This document shows, piece after piece, positions 45,798-55,739 of a stretch of 64,000 nt of DNA. Numbering within the stretch: the stretch's first letter is position 1; each line of letters begins with the position of its first letter. The stretch lies in assembly GCA_009761415.1 (NCBI GenBank), contig QUOL01000003.1, positions 806,001 to 870,000 on the forward strand, given 5' to 3'. Below the pieces are notes generated by a model. That model searched no databases. It was not told the origin of the DNA and was given only the letters and a program-made list of their open reading frames with translations. This stretch comes from Sarcomyxa edulis. Lineage: Eukaryota > Basidiomycota > Agaricomycetes > Agaricales > Mycenaceae. The position numbers were made by a program, and so were the translations under genes.

Positions 45798-48468
45798 ATG
45801 ACAGACTCACCATCCACATCCTCCGACCCAGTAGCCATCCACTCCCGTCCACCTCCAGTCCCCCATCAAATCCGCCAACAACAACCAAACCCACCTCCTC
45901 CAAAACAGAACTCCCTCGCAAACCTACTCGCCGCAAAGCGTTCAAATGGCGCTACCCCAATACCTCCGTCTCTACAAGCGAAGATGGCTGCTGTAAGCTC
46001 ATTTGAAGATATCTTTTTTGGCACCTTGGACTTAATCGCTATTCAATCTATGATATGATATATTTATTAGATGGCAAATAGAGCATCTCAAGCTCATACG
46101 CAGTCATCACCTAACATCGATACTGTTACGGCCGTTATGCATCGTGCAGCTATCGACTCTCAATCTCAAGCTTCTGCCCCTCGTACATCCCAACACCCCC
46201 ACCCACACCAACAACAACACCCACCCTCAAATCCCACAAATCCCACAAACCCCACAAACCCCTCTCCCAACCCCATCCCAGAACACCCAAGCCTCCGCGC
46301 AGCCCAATCATACCCCGTCCCAGGCATCCTCCGCGGTGCCCATGCCCACGCCCATCCTGCCCCCCGTCCAGGAGGCATGGCCGCACGTCGTATGAAACCA
46401 AACTTTTCACTAAAGGACATCAACGCCGATTTCGGTGCTCCACCCCTCGGCGGCGGTGTTGGTGTTGGTGTTGGGGGTGCGTCGGGTGCGGGTTTGGGTG
46501 CAGGAAGACCTTCCCTCGCTGATTCGCCTGTGGCGAAACGGCCTGCGCCTGTTGGGTCTCCGTTTTCGAATTTCTCGAAGATCGTGTACGTGCTCCCACT
46601 CCTCTTATTGCCTTGCCTCCCTCTCTTCCTTACCTCCTTCCTTCCCTCCTTGCCTCCCCCCTTCCCTCCTTGCCTCCCCCCTTCCCTCCTTGCCTCCCTC
46701 TTCCTTCCTTCCCACTTCTCTCACACACCCATCTCACACCCATACTCACACCCATCCCTGCCTGCACAGCGACCCCTCCGGCGCCCTAAACTTCTCCGGC
46801 AAAGCCGTCCTCCACGCCTCCGGCGTCGACTTCTCCAACGGCTCCTCCTTCGCCATCAACATGTCCCAACTCAAGCTCTCCGGGGAAGGCGGGGAGGGCG
46901 GCGAGGCGGGGTTGCTGGGGAAGGGGAATTATGGGACGGTGAAGAAGGTGTTGCATTTGCCGACGGGGGTTTGTATGGCTATGAAGGTGCGTTGCCAGTT
47001 GTTGTGCAGGTTCACGCTGGTTTTCGAGTTTTCTTTTCTGAGATGATGTGTTTTGCTGATGCTGATATGATATGCCGGCGTGTCCTAGGAAATCCGACTA
47101 GAACTAGACGAAGCCAAACTAAACGCGATCATCATGGAACTCGATATCCTCCATCGCGCCGTCGCGCCTGAGATCGTCGAGTTTTATGGAGCGTTCTTTA
47201 TTGAGAGTTGTGTGTATTATTGTATGGAGGTGCGTGCTCCCCCTTTTGTTTGCATTGCTTTTGTCGAGTCGAGTTGGGCGTCGAGCGTCGAGTTGGGCGT
47301 CGGGCGTCGAGTCGGGTGTTACTCCGTCGAGTCGCTCCCTCCCTCGCTTCCTTTCCTCGTCCAGTCAATCATTACTTACTCCTTACCCCTTCCCTGCTAC
47401 AGTACATGGACGCAGGCTCACTAGACAAACTTCTCGGCGCCGGCGTCCCAGAAGACGTCCTCGCCCGAATCGCGAGCAGCGTCGTTAAAGGGCTCAAGTT
47501 TTTGAAAGATGAGTTGCAGATTATACATCGAGGTGAGCGAGATGAGCGGTTTGTTTGATGTATCCTTTCCATCGAGACAATCTGTCCATTCTATCAATCA
47601 TTACAATACATCCATTCATTCCCCACTAATCCTCTCCTTCAAAAACTACCTCTCCTTCAAAAACTACCTCTCCCTCAAAAATTACCTCTCCTTCAAAAAC
47701 TTCAAAAACTAAACTAACCCATTTCCCCCCCCGTCCAGACATAAAACCAACCAACGTCCTCGCCAACCTCAAAGGCCAAATCAAACTCTGCGACTTCGGG
47801 GTATCCGGCCAACTCGAAAAATCCCTCGCCAAAACCAACATCGGATGTCAATCATACATGGCTCCCGAACGTATCAAAGGGGAATCGCAATCCCTCACCT
47901 CTTCCTCCTCCTCCTCCTCCTCCAACGCAAACCTCCTCGGCACCTACACAGTCTCCTCAGACGTCTGGTCCGTCGGTCTCTCCATGATCGAAATCGGCTT
48001 GGGGCACTACCCCTACCCACCCGAAACATACTCGAACGTCTTCGCGCAGTTGACGGCGATCGTGCATGGGGAGCCGCCTGGGTTGCCGGAGGGGGTGTAT
48101 GGGGAGGAAGCGAGGGATTGGGTGGGGAGGTGTTTGGTTAAGGCTCCGGAGGGGAGGGCGACTTATGCTGAGTTGTTGGTGAGTGGTGGTTTTTTGTGCT
48201 TGATTTTGGGGTTTGGTATTCATTGGTTGTTTTTGATCTTTCTTCCTCCTCTTTCCTCCCTTCCTTCCTTTTCGAACGCCCGCAGGCCCATCCATTCTTG
48301 GTAGCAGACGCAGGACGGGAAGTCGATATGGTAGGTTGGGTTAACCGTGCGCTTGAGCATCGGCGACAGTCGCAGTCGCCGTCTGCGTTGCCGTCGTCTG
48401 CGGCTGCGGCTACACCATCGCCACCATCAAATCAAGAAGAGGACTCTTCGGGTTCGGGTTCGGTATAG
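45798..48468 (+). CDS. PBS2: MAP kinase kinase of the HOG pathway (Pbs2-like)
   Basis: This is a dual-specificity kinase predicted to activate the Hog1-type MAP kinase in osmotic stress. The ATG at 45798 sits in a CCGCCATGAC context. A long Pro/Gln/Asn/Gly-rich N-terminal region (exons to about 46585) includes MKPNFSLKDINADFG. After introns the kinase domain gives LLGKGNYGTVKKVLHLPTGV (Gly-rich loop), CMAMKEIRLELDEAKLNAII (Lys), YYCMEYMDAGSLDKLLGAGV, IIHRDIKPTNVLANLKGQIK, LCDFGVSGQLEKSLAKTNIG (DFG and the Ser/Thr phospho-sites) and CQSYMAPERIKGES. A serine run then precedes LGTYTVSSDVWSVGLSMIEI. It ends with HPFLVADAGREVDMVGWVNR and a Ser/Ala/Pro tail at 48468. Three introns are unusually long and hold minisatellites. 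Confidence 0.92.
46641..46700 (+). repeat. 20-bp intronic minisatellite
   Basis: Three head-to-tail copies of CTTCCCTCCTTGCCTCCCCC, the last with one change, inside an intron of the MAPKK gene (about 46587-46768). The strand is almost purely pyrimidine, so this may act as an extended polypyrimidine tract before the acceptor or simply be slippage-prone filler. Confidence 0.9.
47632..47711 (+). repeat. 18-bp intronic minisatellite
   Basis: Four copies, the last partial, of CTCTCCTTCAAAAACTAC in the MAPKK intron that follows the exon ending IIHR. One copy has two changes. It makes the intron about 200 nt, against roughly 50-60 nt for most introns in the window. Confidence 0.88.
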
Positions 48469-48964
48469 GATACCTCACGATTGGTATAGGTTGACGGGTC
48501 GGTCGGGTTGGTTGGGTTCCTTCCTTCCTCAGGTATCAGGTTCAGGTATTGGACATCACACGCACGCGCAGAGGACACCCTTACTCCCTCTGGAGGGACG
48601 GCGTTGATAGAGATGGGGGTGGAGGTGGAGGTGGGGATGGGGATAGGATGGGGATGAAGTCTAAAGCCACGGAGATTTAGTTGGAGAGGGATATAAAGCC
48701 ACCAAGAGAGAAAGGGAGGGATAGGATGGAGGTGGGGATGTATGTCATGTCGAAACGAATCTGGAAACTGGCACTGGAAATGTAAGAAGAAAGTACTGCA
48801 AAGTACAACCAACCAATCAAGCAAAGCAAAGCCGCCCCATCATGCCCCGACCCGAGCCCGACATCGGAATTGGAAACAGACGACGACCAATGCACGCACA
48901 GAAGACGTATATCTGTAAAACATAACAACAACCATTTCTTTCGAATTCTCTCTCTTTTTCCCTT

Positions 48965-49034
48965 GGTTGGTTGGTCGGTCGGTTGGTTGGTCGGTTGGTT
49001 GGTTGGTCAGTGGGGTGGTGGGGTGGTGGGGTGG
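48965..49034 (+). repeat. G-rich GGTT/GGTC array with quadruplex potential
   Basis: About 30 bases of GGTTGGTTGGTCGGTC-type tetramers followed by three GGGGTGGT units. Runs of four G separated by short loops satisfy the usual G-quadruplex pattern on the plus strand. Confidence 0.8.
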
Positions 49035-50752
49035 TGCAAGTCGCGTTTTCTTCCCTTTCCTTCTCTTTCCTTCTCTTTTTCTAGGTGGGGTGGGCTTGTG
49101 GGCTTGTGAGGCTGGATAGGATTGGGCTGGGATGGGTTGGGATGGGTGGGCTGGGACGTCCCGCAAAGTATGGCCCCGCGAGCGGGGAATCCTTCATTAA
49201 TAACGGGATACCTTCCTCGAATGGTGGGTGGGACGTCTTTGGACGTCTTTGAAATCATGCCTCGATCGTCATCATCCGGTCACTTACGCTCACGCCGGTA
49301 TGCATCGTCTAGCGTCGATTTTGCATAATGAATCCTGCAGGTCCTCGTCCTCGTCCCCATCCCCCTGTCCTCGTCATAATAATCGTCCCGCCTTCGTCCC
49401 GCCCCCATCCCGTCCCCGTCATAATCAATACCACCACCACCCCCGCCGCCTTCGTCCCCGCCCAACACCAACACCAACACCGATACCGATACGATACCGA
49501 ATATACCTTCAACGATCAGCAGCGTTCACGTTCCATCCTTTCATTCCTTTCCTTTCCTTCGACTTTCGACTTTCGACTTTCATTTGACGAGCGACGTGCG
49601 ACTGCTGCTATTACATTACTCTCTTTACTTTTCGACTTCGACATAACATGCATACATTCGCTCACTCCGTTCGTTCCTCTATTTTTCTATCACGCACCGA
49701 GCCAAGCGACTACTTCTGCGAGGTACACGCACGCGCGTATTCACCTCCCAAACCCCTCCCAAACGTATCCCCGCAAGCCGGTATCTGGAACTGAAACTGA
49801 ACTGAACTGGCTTTCAGTCACTGGGGATAAGGATAGAGAAACGGGTGAATGATTGCGGTTGCGATTGGATGATATGCTCCTCTCGTATCTCGTCTGGATC
49901 TGGAGGGAGGGTGAGCGATGAGCGATGAAAGTGGAACGCCTGTACATGTCCTCTTTGTCCTCCTGGCCGGTCCTCGACACGACACGACACGAGTTGATAC
50001 GTATACACGTTTCATCTTCATCTTCATCCCGACTCCGACGCGGCATTATTATATTTTATCTGAGACTGCCATCTGCATCTGCATCTACATATTCACATTA
50101 TACATATACATACATACACCCCTTGGAATTGGCGATTCCATTCATCCACTCATCCGTTCTCTCGTTTCGTTTCGTTTTGTTTCGTTTCTTCCCTTCCCTT
50201 CCCTTCGGTTTTGGTTTTGATCTCAATTTTGATTTTCGCAGTTCCTGACTCACCTCTCTCGTTTTCTCCATCTCCATCTCTTTCTCTTTTTATCTCTCGT
50301 CAATATCCACATCCACAACTATCCATCCATCCACTCACAACACAACACAACACAACACACACGCATGCGCATCGTACATACTACATACAATCTGCTCAAT
50401 TCCCTTGTCTTGTCTTTTCTTTTCTTTTCTCTCCTTTCCTTCTTTTCGTGATTCTACTTTACTTTTCGGTCCTTTCTATCTCTATTTCCCGTCCATCCAT
50501 CCATCTATCACCTATGTATAGGCACGTACCACAGTATACTGGTTCTCATTCGAAATCTAAATCTGAAAGGTTGTCACGGTTCGATTAGTTATATATCTCT
50601 CTATTTCTTCGCTGTTCGTGGTTACATCGTAATATCATGAATATCTGAGCTCGGGAGCTACGTCTGCCAGTGACAGTGACATGTATTTTTCGTTGAAGAA
50701 GAGTGATCATGAACTTGAAGAACGCGTGAGTCGCGCGCCCGCAACGCTTTTC

Positions 50753-50761
50753 TATTTATAA
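50753..50761 (+). promoter_or_regulatory. Possible TATA box of the expansin-like gene
   Basis: TATTTATAA lies about 100 bases before the start codon at 50863 and follows a GC-rich segment. The position fits a TATA element with a 5' leader of 60-70 nt. Confidence 0.45.
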
Positions 50762-50862
50762 CCTTGTTGTCTTTTTTTGTCTTTGTACTCTTCGAGATTT
50801 TCTCTCATGCCAACTTCAAGCACACGTCTAGCGTTCAACGTCTAACGACCAAATATCCCATC

Positions 50863-52021
50863 ATGCCTCTTCTGGCTGCCAACGAATTCTCGCACTCACT
50901 GTATCTAGTACTCATTCTCTTTTGGTTGGCGCCGGCAAACCTGATCACGGTCTCAGCATCGAATTCAAGTCAATGGATTGATTACCCGACCAGTAGTGGG
51001 GCGACAATGACACACTACGGTCTACCTCTAGACGACATCGCAGCATGTGGATGTACTGCTGAGAGTACTCATTACCCAACTGCAGCTCTCTCACAAATGG
51101 CGTATGGAAGTAGCAGGGCCTATGGTGAGCCATTTCCTAACGCGACGCGAATTCCATCTGGAAGCTATTGGGGGTTTCGGGATGAGCAATGACGGTACTA
51201 AAACACACACAACGATACAGGTCCTGGCTGTGGAAAATGCTTCAACTTGACACTTCTCAACACGTTCGAATCCGATCCTCCATTCTACCCATCCGTAACA
51301 AAGTCGATTGTCATAAAAGTTACGGATTTGTGTCCACTTTCCGAGGATGGCTGGTGTTCTGGGACTATCGATAAAACTAACGCGTAAGGTTCTCAAAGTC
51401 GTCGATTGTGTGGGTGGCTCTGACAATCATAATATTGGAATTCCTAACAGAGGTGGCCATCAACTCAATTTTGACCTTGCATACCCTTCCCCTGCTATAC
51501 CAGACGATTTCTTCCCGTCAGATGCGTCTCTTTACGGATATACGGTGAGCCTCCATCTCGATAAATATCGTTTCCTTCTATAATTCTGATTTTCTGATTC
51601 TCCGAAAGGATTTCGGTGTCTGGAACGTCAGTTACGAGACTGTGGACTGCGAGCCTAATTGGGCTGGTTCAAGCCACCCTGCAGCGCTAGGTAGCGTGAC
51701 GAATTTGGGTCCCGAAGCTGTCTGCTGCCCTGCAGATCCAACAGTGAGTGGATATCATGACATGATTCGTCGCGAAGACGTGGGTCTCATATATATGTAA
51801 CAGGGCAACGTAAACGATACATGTCCGTCTTACTCTGATGACAACAGTCTACCGTACGTTATCTATCTCTATCTCTATCCATATCGACGACTTCCGCTGA
51901 TTCGTGTACTCTATACAGCCCAGATACCTCGACAACTGCTTCTGCACAAAATACCCTATCTATACCCACTTTTTGGACTGTACTTTTCCTGGTGACATTT
52001 TTTAGTATTATGGTGGTTTGA
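50863..52021 (+). CDS. Secreted expansin/GH45-like (endoglucanase V-like) protein, GPI type
   Basis: This is a predicted extracellular wall-active protein with a double-psi beta-barrel fold. A leader segment SLYLVLILFWLAPANLITVS serves as a signal peptide. The mature part shows DDIAACGCTAESTHYPTAAL, YGSSRAYGPGCGKCFNLTLL, SIVIKVTDLCPLSEDGWCSG and AGGHQLNFDLAYPSPAIPDD, with the ordered cysteines and the HxNFDL motif typical of the family. FGVWNVSYETVDC and a short Cys tail follow. The C-terminus is Ser/Thr-rich and then hydrophobic (FWTVLFLVTFFSIMVV, stop at 52021), as for a GPI anchor. At least six short introns interrupt it. Basidiomycete members are often annotated as endoglucanase V-like. 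Activity on cellulose is not certain. Confidence 0.85.
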
Positions 52022-52631
52022 GGGACTCATACATTTTGGATATTAGATATGTAATATTTGGATTGGACACTTATAACTTATAATTTCATATCTTTCAGGG
52101 CAATTTGTACCTGTCCCGTTCTTTGGATTGACAAGACATTCCAGTCTAAGGATCTGCGTGCGTTTCGCAAGACAAGTGCTGGCATGGTAAGTTCATCCGA
52201 AGCTCAGCCCCGTTGGCGAGGCATGGCCCAGGTATGCCCTCTTCCAATAATCTGTCGTTCGTGCTGATAGCAAGTTCTTAGACTTGCGCAAGTATCTCAT
52301 AGCATCAAATGAGCTGTAGACCGAGGTGAAAATAACTACAAGCTGCATATGTTTACAGGTAAACCAACATGCTCTCGTTGGAGGAGTGTTGGTGACCAGT
52401 GTCCTCGCAAACCCGGCGCTTGCTCTTCACAAACCACGATCATCACGGCACAGCTAGCGACACACAAAACTTACTGCTCATGTAAGAACGATGCGGAAGA
52501 GGCCGTGCAGGACTCCGCATGAGACTCGTTTGAGCCCAACATCATCACATAGCTCATATAAATGGAACGAACATAGGCATGACTGAGTCCCCATCGAAGA
52601 ACCTAGTGTCTCCAAACCAAACATCGACATC
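52022..52631. other. Spacer between the wall-protein and monooxygenase genes
   Basis: 0.6 kb with no supported gene. One short ORF (52058-52267) has no recognisable content. It should hold the wall-protein terminator and the monooxygenase promoter. Confidence 0.4.
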
Positions 52632-54857
52632 ATGACTAGCAGCTCCACACACCCATCCATATTGATCGTGAGTGTTATTTCCATCTTCTCACTTGGATCG
52701 CAGCTCATCCATTCGTAGGCTGGCGCAGGTCCAACTGGCCTTGTCCTAGCGTTATCGCTCCTCCAGAATGGTGTTTCTGTTCGCATAATAGACAAAGTTC
52801 CTCAACACAGAGGTGGTACACGTGGATCAGGAATCATGGCAATTATATCTGTTTGTACAGACAAAGCCTGACGATTGACGTATCTCGTATCATAGCCCCG
52901 GACCCTCGAGATCTATGATAGCCTCGGCGTCATTCAAGAGATCACGAAGGCTGCGCTACCTACTCCTCCTATGGCTTTACATGACGGTTCGAAGATCCTG
53001 AAAGTCTTTCAGATGTCAGAGTATATAGAACCTACACCAGCGTGCCCCTACGTGAGTCATACCATGTATAACCACTTCATGGGCCTCATTTCCCCACCAG
53101 ACGAACTTCGTGCTCCTGGGCCAGAATCGCTCCGAGGAAATTCTCCGTGCTGCCCTCCACCAGTTTTCCTGCTCTGTGGAGTTGGACACAGAGCTTGTCT
53201 CATTTGAAGAAGGACCAGATGGAGTCACAGCTCACATATTGAAACGACGCGATGGACATGAGACTACAGAGATCGTGAAATACGGGTTTATAGTCGGGGC
53301 AGACGGAGCAAGGGGAGTCTCGAGATCGAAATTGGGATTGAAGTTCCTTGGGAAGAGCCGAACAGAAAATGTCATAGTTGGTGACATGCGTATGGAGGGT
53401 CTTGACACAAATGTGAGTTTACCAACTTATCCGTATACTGCGATGCGATACTGAAGTGTGACCCCTAGCATTGGCATTTGTGGGGTGATCTACGCACAAA
53501 GTTGTGAGTATCATTTAGTTTCTACAAAACCTCTGCTAGGTTTGAACAATTTTCCTCTTCCAGCATCAGCATACGTCCTACAGAGGTTCCCAGCGTTTTC
53601 AACTTTATAGTGACTGGACTTGGAATCGATCATGAAGAACTGTTCTCGAGTCAGGAAGCCTTGCTGAAATTCTTACAAGAGACAACTGGGATGGCGGAGC
53701 TGAAATACGGCGAGACCCTTTGGATATCTCATTACAGGTTAGTGGCCTACATGCGAGATGCATTCCTTGATTTCTGACTATTGTTGTTGAAGTCCGAATA
53801 TCCGGATGGTCGATACTTTCAGGAAGGGCAGAGTCTTTGTCGCAGGAGGTTTGTGGTTTGCTTAGTCCCTAAATGAGGTTTAAACTAACTTCGTTCAACC
53901 ATTAGACGCTGCACATGTTCATAGGTAAGACGACAGGCTTCGTTCATCTGTATCTGATTTCTTTTTCTCATTTTCTCTTCTTACTCCCCGGGTTCGATAT
54001 CTTGTACAGCCCATCAGGTATGTCTATTTGATCAAGACTTGATTTGCTAGTTTATACTGAAGACCCAAATACAGGTGGACAGGTCTGCCATCATTCTTTA
54101 GACTTGTCCTTTTGCTCATTCTCTTTAGGGTATGAACTCTAGCGTCCAAGACGCCTTCAACCTCGGCTGGAAACTCGCTCTGGTCCAGAAAGGACTAGCT
54201 CCCATGTCTCTTCTCGACACCTATACCGAGGAACGTCTTCCTGTCATCGCGGAGATGTTGAAGCAGACCACTGAATTATTGGACAAGACTGTATCACGCA
54301 GTATCGCGGAGGATCAGTCTGGATGGAAGAGAGATGCATCTTTACTCCAGTTAGGCGTAAATTATCGGTGGAGCTCCATCGTGGTCGATGAGCAGACGTG
54401 CTCGGATGTCGTCAAGCATGACCCTTATGGTGCACACAGCGGTCGTCAACTCCATGCGGGAGACCGTGCACCCGATGCCCCTGGACTTGTCTATGCAAAG
54501 GGCGGTGATGACACTACGTCTCTGTTCAAGATCTTTGGTCCTTCGCACCACACCGTACTCGTGTTCTCCCAGTCTCTCGAGCAAGCCTCGCCCATCCTTG
54601 CTGCTCTCGATACGCTCCTAGACTCGGAGGGGCTTGTTCGCTCTGTCGTTATACGCCAGAATCTGGCGCTATCTGGACCGACTGATGGTACTACGGCCGA
54701 CTTTTTGCTGGATGACAAGAAGGGACATGCCTATGAAGCGTATCAATTGTCTGAAGGATGTTTTGTGGTAGTTGTCAGGCCTGATGGAGTCATTGGGGCG
54801 ATTGTGCGCGGAAAGGATGGCTTAGAGCGTTACTTCGCAGGCATATTTACGTCGTAA
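52632..54857 (+). CDS. FAD-dependent aromatic monooxygenase (phenol hydroxylase-like)
   Basis: This is a class A flavoprotein hydroxylase using NAD(P)H and O2 on an unknown aromatic or polyketide substrate. Exon 1 (52632-52667) and exon 2 join to [20 protein letters not shown], the GxGxxG FAD site, then [10 protein letters not shown] 57-nt intron with a GC donor (52839-52895) leads to [20 protein letters not shown]. Next come [38 protein letters not shown] (DG motif) and [20 protein letters not shown]. The GD motif GRVFVAGDAAHVHSPSGGQG is assembled from a 19-nt exon and two 8-nt micro-exons. The last exon runs [20 protein letters not shown] to a thioredoxin-like C-terminal domain ([20 protein letters not shown]) and stops at 54857. 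No break was seen. Confidence 0.9.
54010..54017 (+). other. 8-nt micro-exon 1 of the monooxygenase
   Basis: The exon is CCCATCAG, flanked by TGTACAG upstream and GTATGT downstream. It supplies Ser-Pro-Ser of the motif HVHSPSGGQG. The preceding exon (53906-53924) is 19 nt. Confidence 0.85.
54075..54082 (+). other. 8-nt micro-exon 2 of the monooxygenase
   Basis: The exon is GTGGACAG, flanked by AATACAG upstream and a GTCTGC donor downstream. It supplies Gly-Gly-Gln of the same motif and joins to GGTATGAAC at 54129. Both micro-exons are needed to keep frame. Confidence 0.85.
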
Positions 54858-55020
54858 ACTGCTTGGAATAATAATTATACCTAGAATGAAGAACAATCTG
54901 CACGTACGACTTGAGTGTCTAAGAACAATCAATAGCGTGGCGTTGCGTCCGGACACCTCGGGCGACGGCGCTTTGACCTTTCGGCTGAATTTCGAATTCA
55001 GCTCTCATCTCTCTTTCGTA

Positions 55021-55526
55021 ATGTCAAGTGTGCCATTCGAGGAAGCTGTAGCCCAAGAAGAGAAATACCTTCGTGCACTATACCCCACTCCCAAGGATGT
55101 CCCGACCTGTACCTCTATGTTAGACGACTTCCTCGCATGCAATCGTAAGAGGCAACTTTTATCGAATCAAACAGTGTTGACATTACTACTGCTTTACAGG
55201 AATGAGGAATCGGATAGTATCGCTTTATAGACACGGCGAAATGGAAAGCTGTAAACCCAAACAGAAAGAGTTCATGTACTGCATGAGTCTCACGTGGATG
55301 CATCCTGAGGAGAAAAGGGACGCTTGGATTCGCAGGAGAGCTGAATGGTGGGCCAAAAGAAGGCTGACACCGAGTAGTGAAGCTGTCTGGGACATGCGAA
55401 CGTGAGCACTATTTCCATGCTCCTTCTTTGAAGAAACTGATCGCTCATATCCATTGAAGGGAGCCACTGAAGAATTGGCCGCCCGTGTTCACACCCGCAG
55501 AGATGGAGATATCTATCGTTACTTGA
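55021..55526 (+). CDS. Emi1/DUF3128 family small Cys-motif protein
   Basis: This is a small protein of the family named after yeast Emi1 (early meiotic induction). Such proteins carry a twin-Cys helical layout like mitochondrial intermembrane-space proteins. The start at 55021 gives MSSVPFEEAVAQEEKYLRAL, then VPTCTSMLDDFLACN, an intron, IVSLYRHGEMESCKPKQKEF and MYCMSLTWMHPEEKRDAWIR. The last intron joins MRT to EPLKNWPPVFTPAEME and a stop at 55526. Cysteines occur as C-x10-C and C-x9-C, matching the family. The gene is convergent with the persulfide dioxygenase gene. In yeast the role is indirect (sporulation, IME1 transcription). Confidence 0.85.
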
Positions 55527-55739
55527 CGGTCGTCGTTTCTACCATGTACACACTGCTGTAACTCATAGGTCGATGATCGACTCGGAAACTTCAATTTTTT
55601 CGTGCTTCGTATTTCCCGTTCCGACAAGGCTTTCGTCATAAATCCAACACACCTCAAGGTCAGTCAACTCAGAGCATGGAAAACCAAAATCCCAACTGAT
55701 GAATTGGATGCATATCGAAAATGTACAGTACCCTAGGTG

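Larger units (their letters stand above)
48469..50862. other. 2.4 kb low-complexity spacer
   Basis: This is the most biased non-coding stretch in the window. A GGTTGGTTGGTC array passes into GGGGTGGTGGGGTGGT at 48965-49034, a further G-rich run lies at 49084-49160, and C-rich runs with CCCCATCCC/CGTCCC words lie at 49340-49460. ACACCAACACC and ACCGATACCGATA repeats follow near 49465-49500, then long pyrimidine tracts at 50160-50480 and an ACAAC microsatellite at 50338-50360. Translations of the ORFs here are homopolymer-like (Arg, Pro, Ser, Tyr) and not genes. It holds the promoter of the wall-protein gene at its right end. Confidence 0.6.

Noticed and set aside
47626..47841. Minus-strand ORF with repeated FEGEVVFEGE
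   Set aside because: It is the reverse translation of the 18-bp intronic minisatellite plus kinase exon antisense.
48870..49109. ORF giving VGWLVGWLVG-like hydrophobic repeats
   Set aside because: Direct translation of the GGTTGGTT array. Not a membrane protein.
49328..49852. Pro/His/Arg-rich ORF in the low-complexity spacer
   Set aside because: Composition follows the CCCC/CGTCC DNA repeats; no conserved motif and no splice logic.
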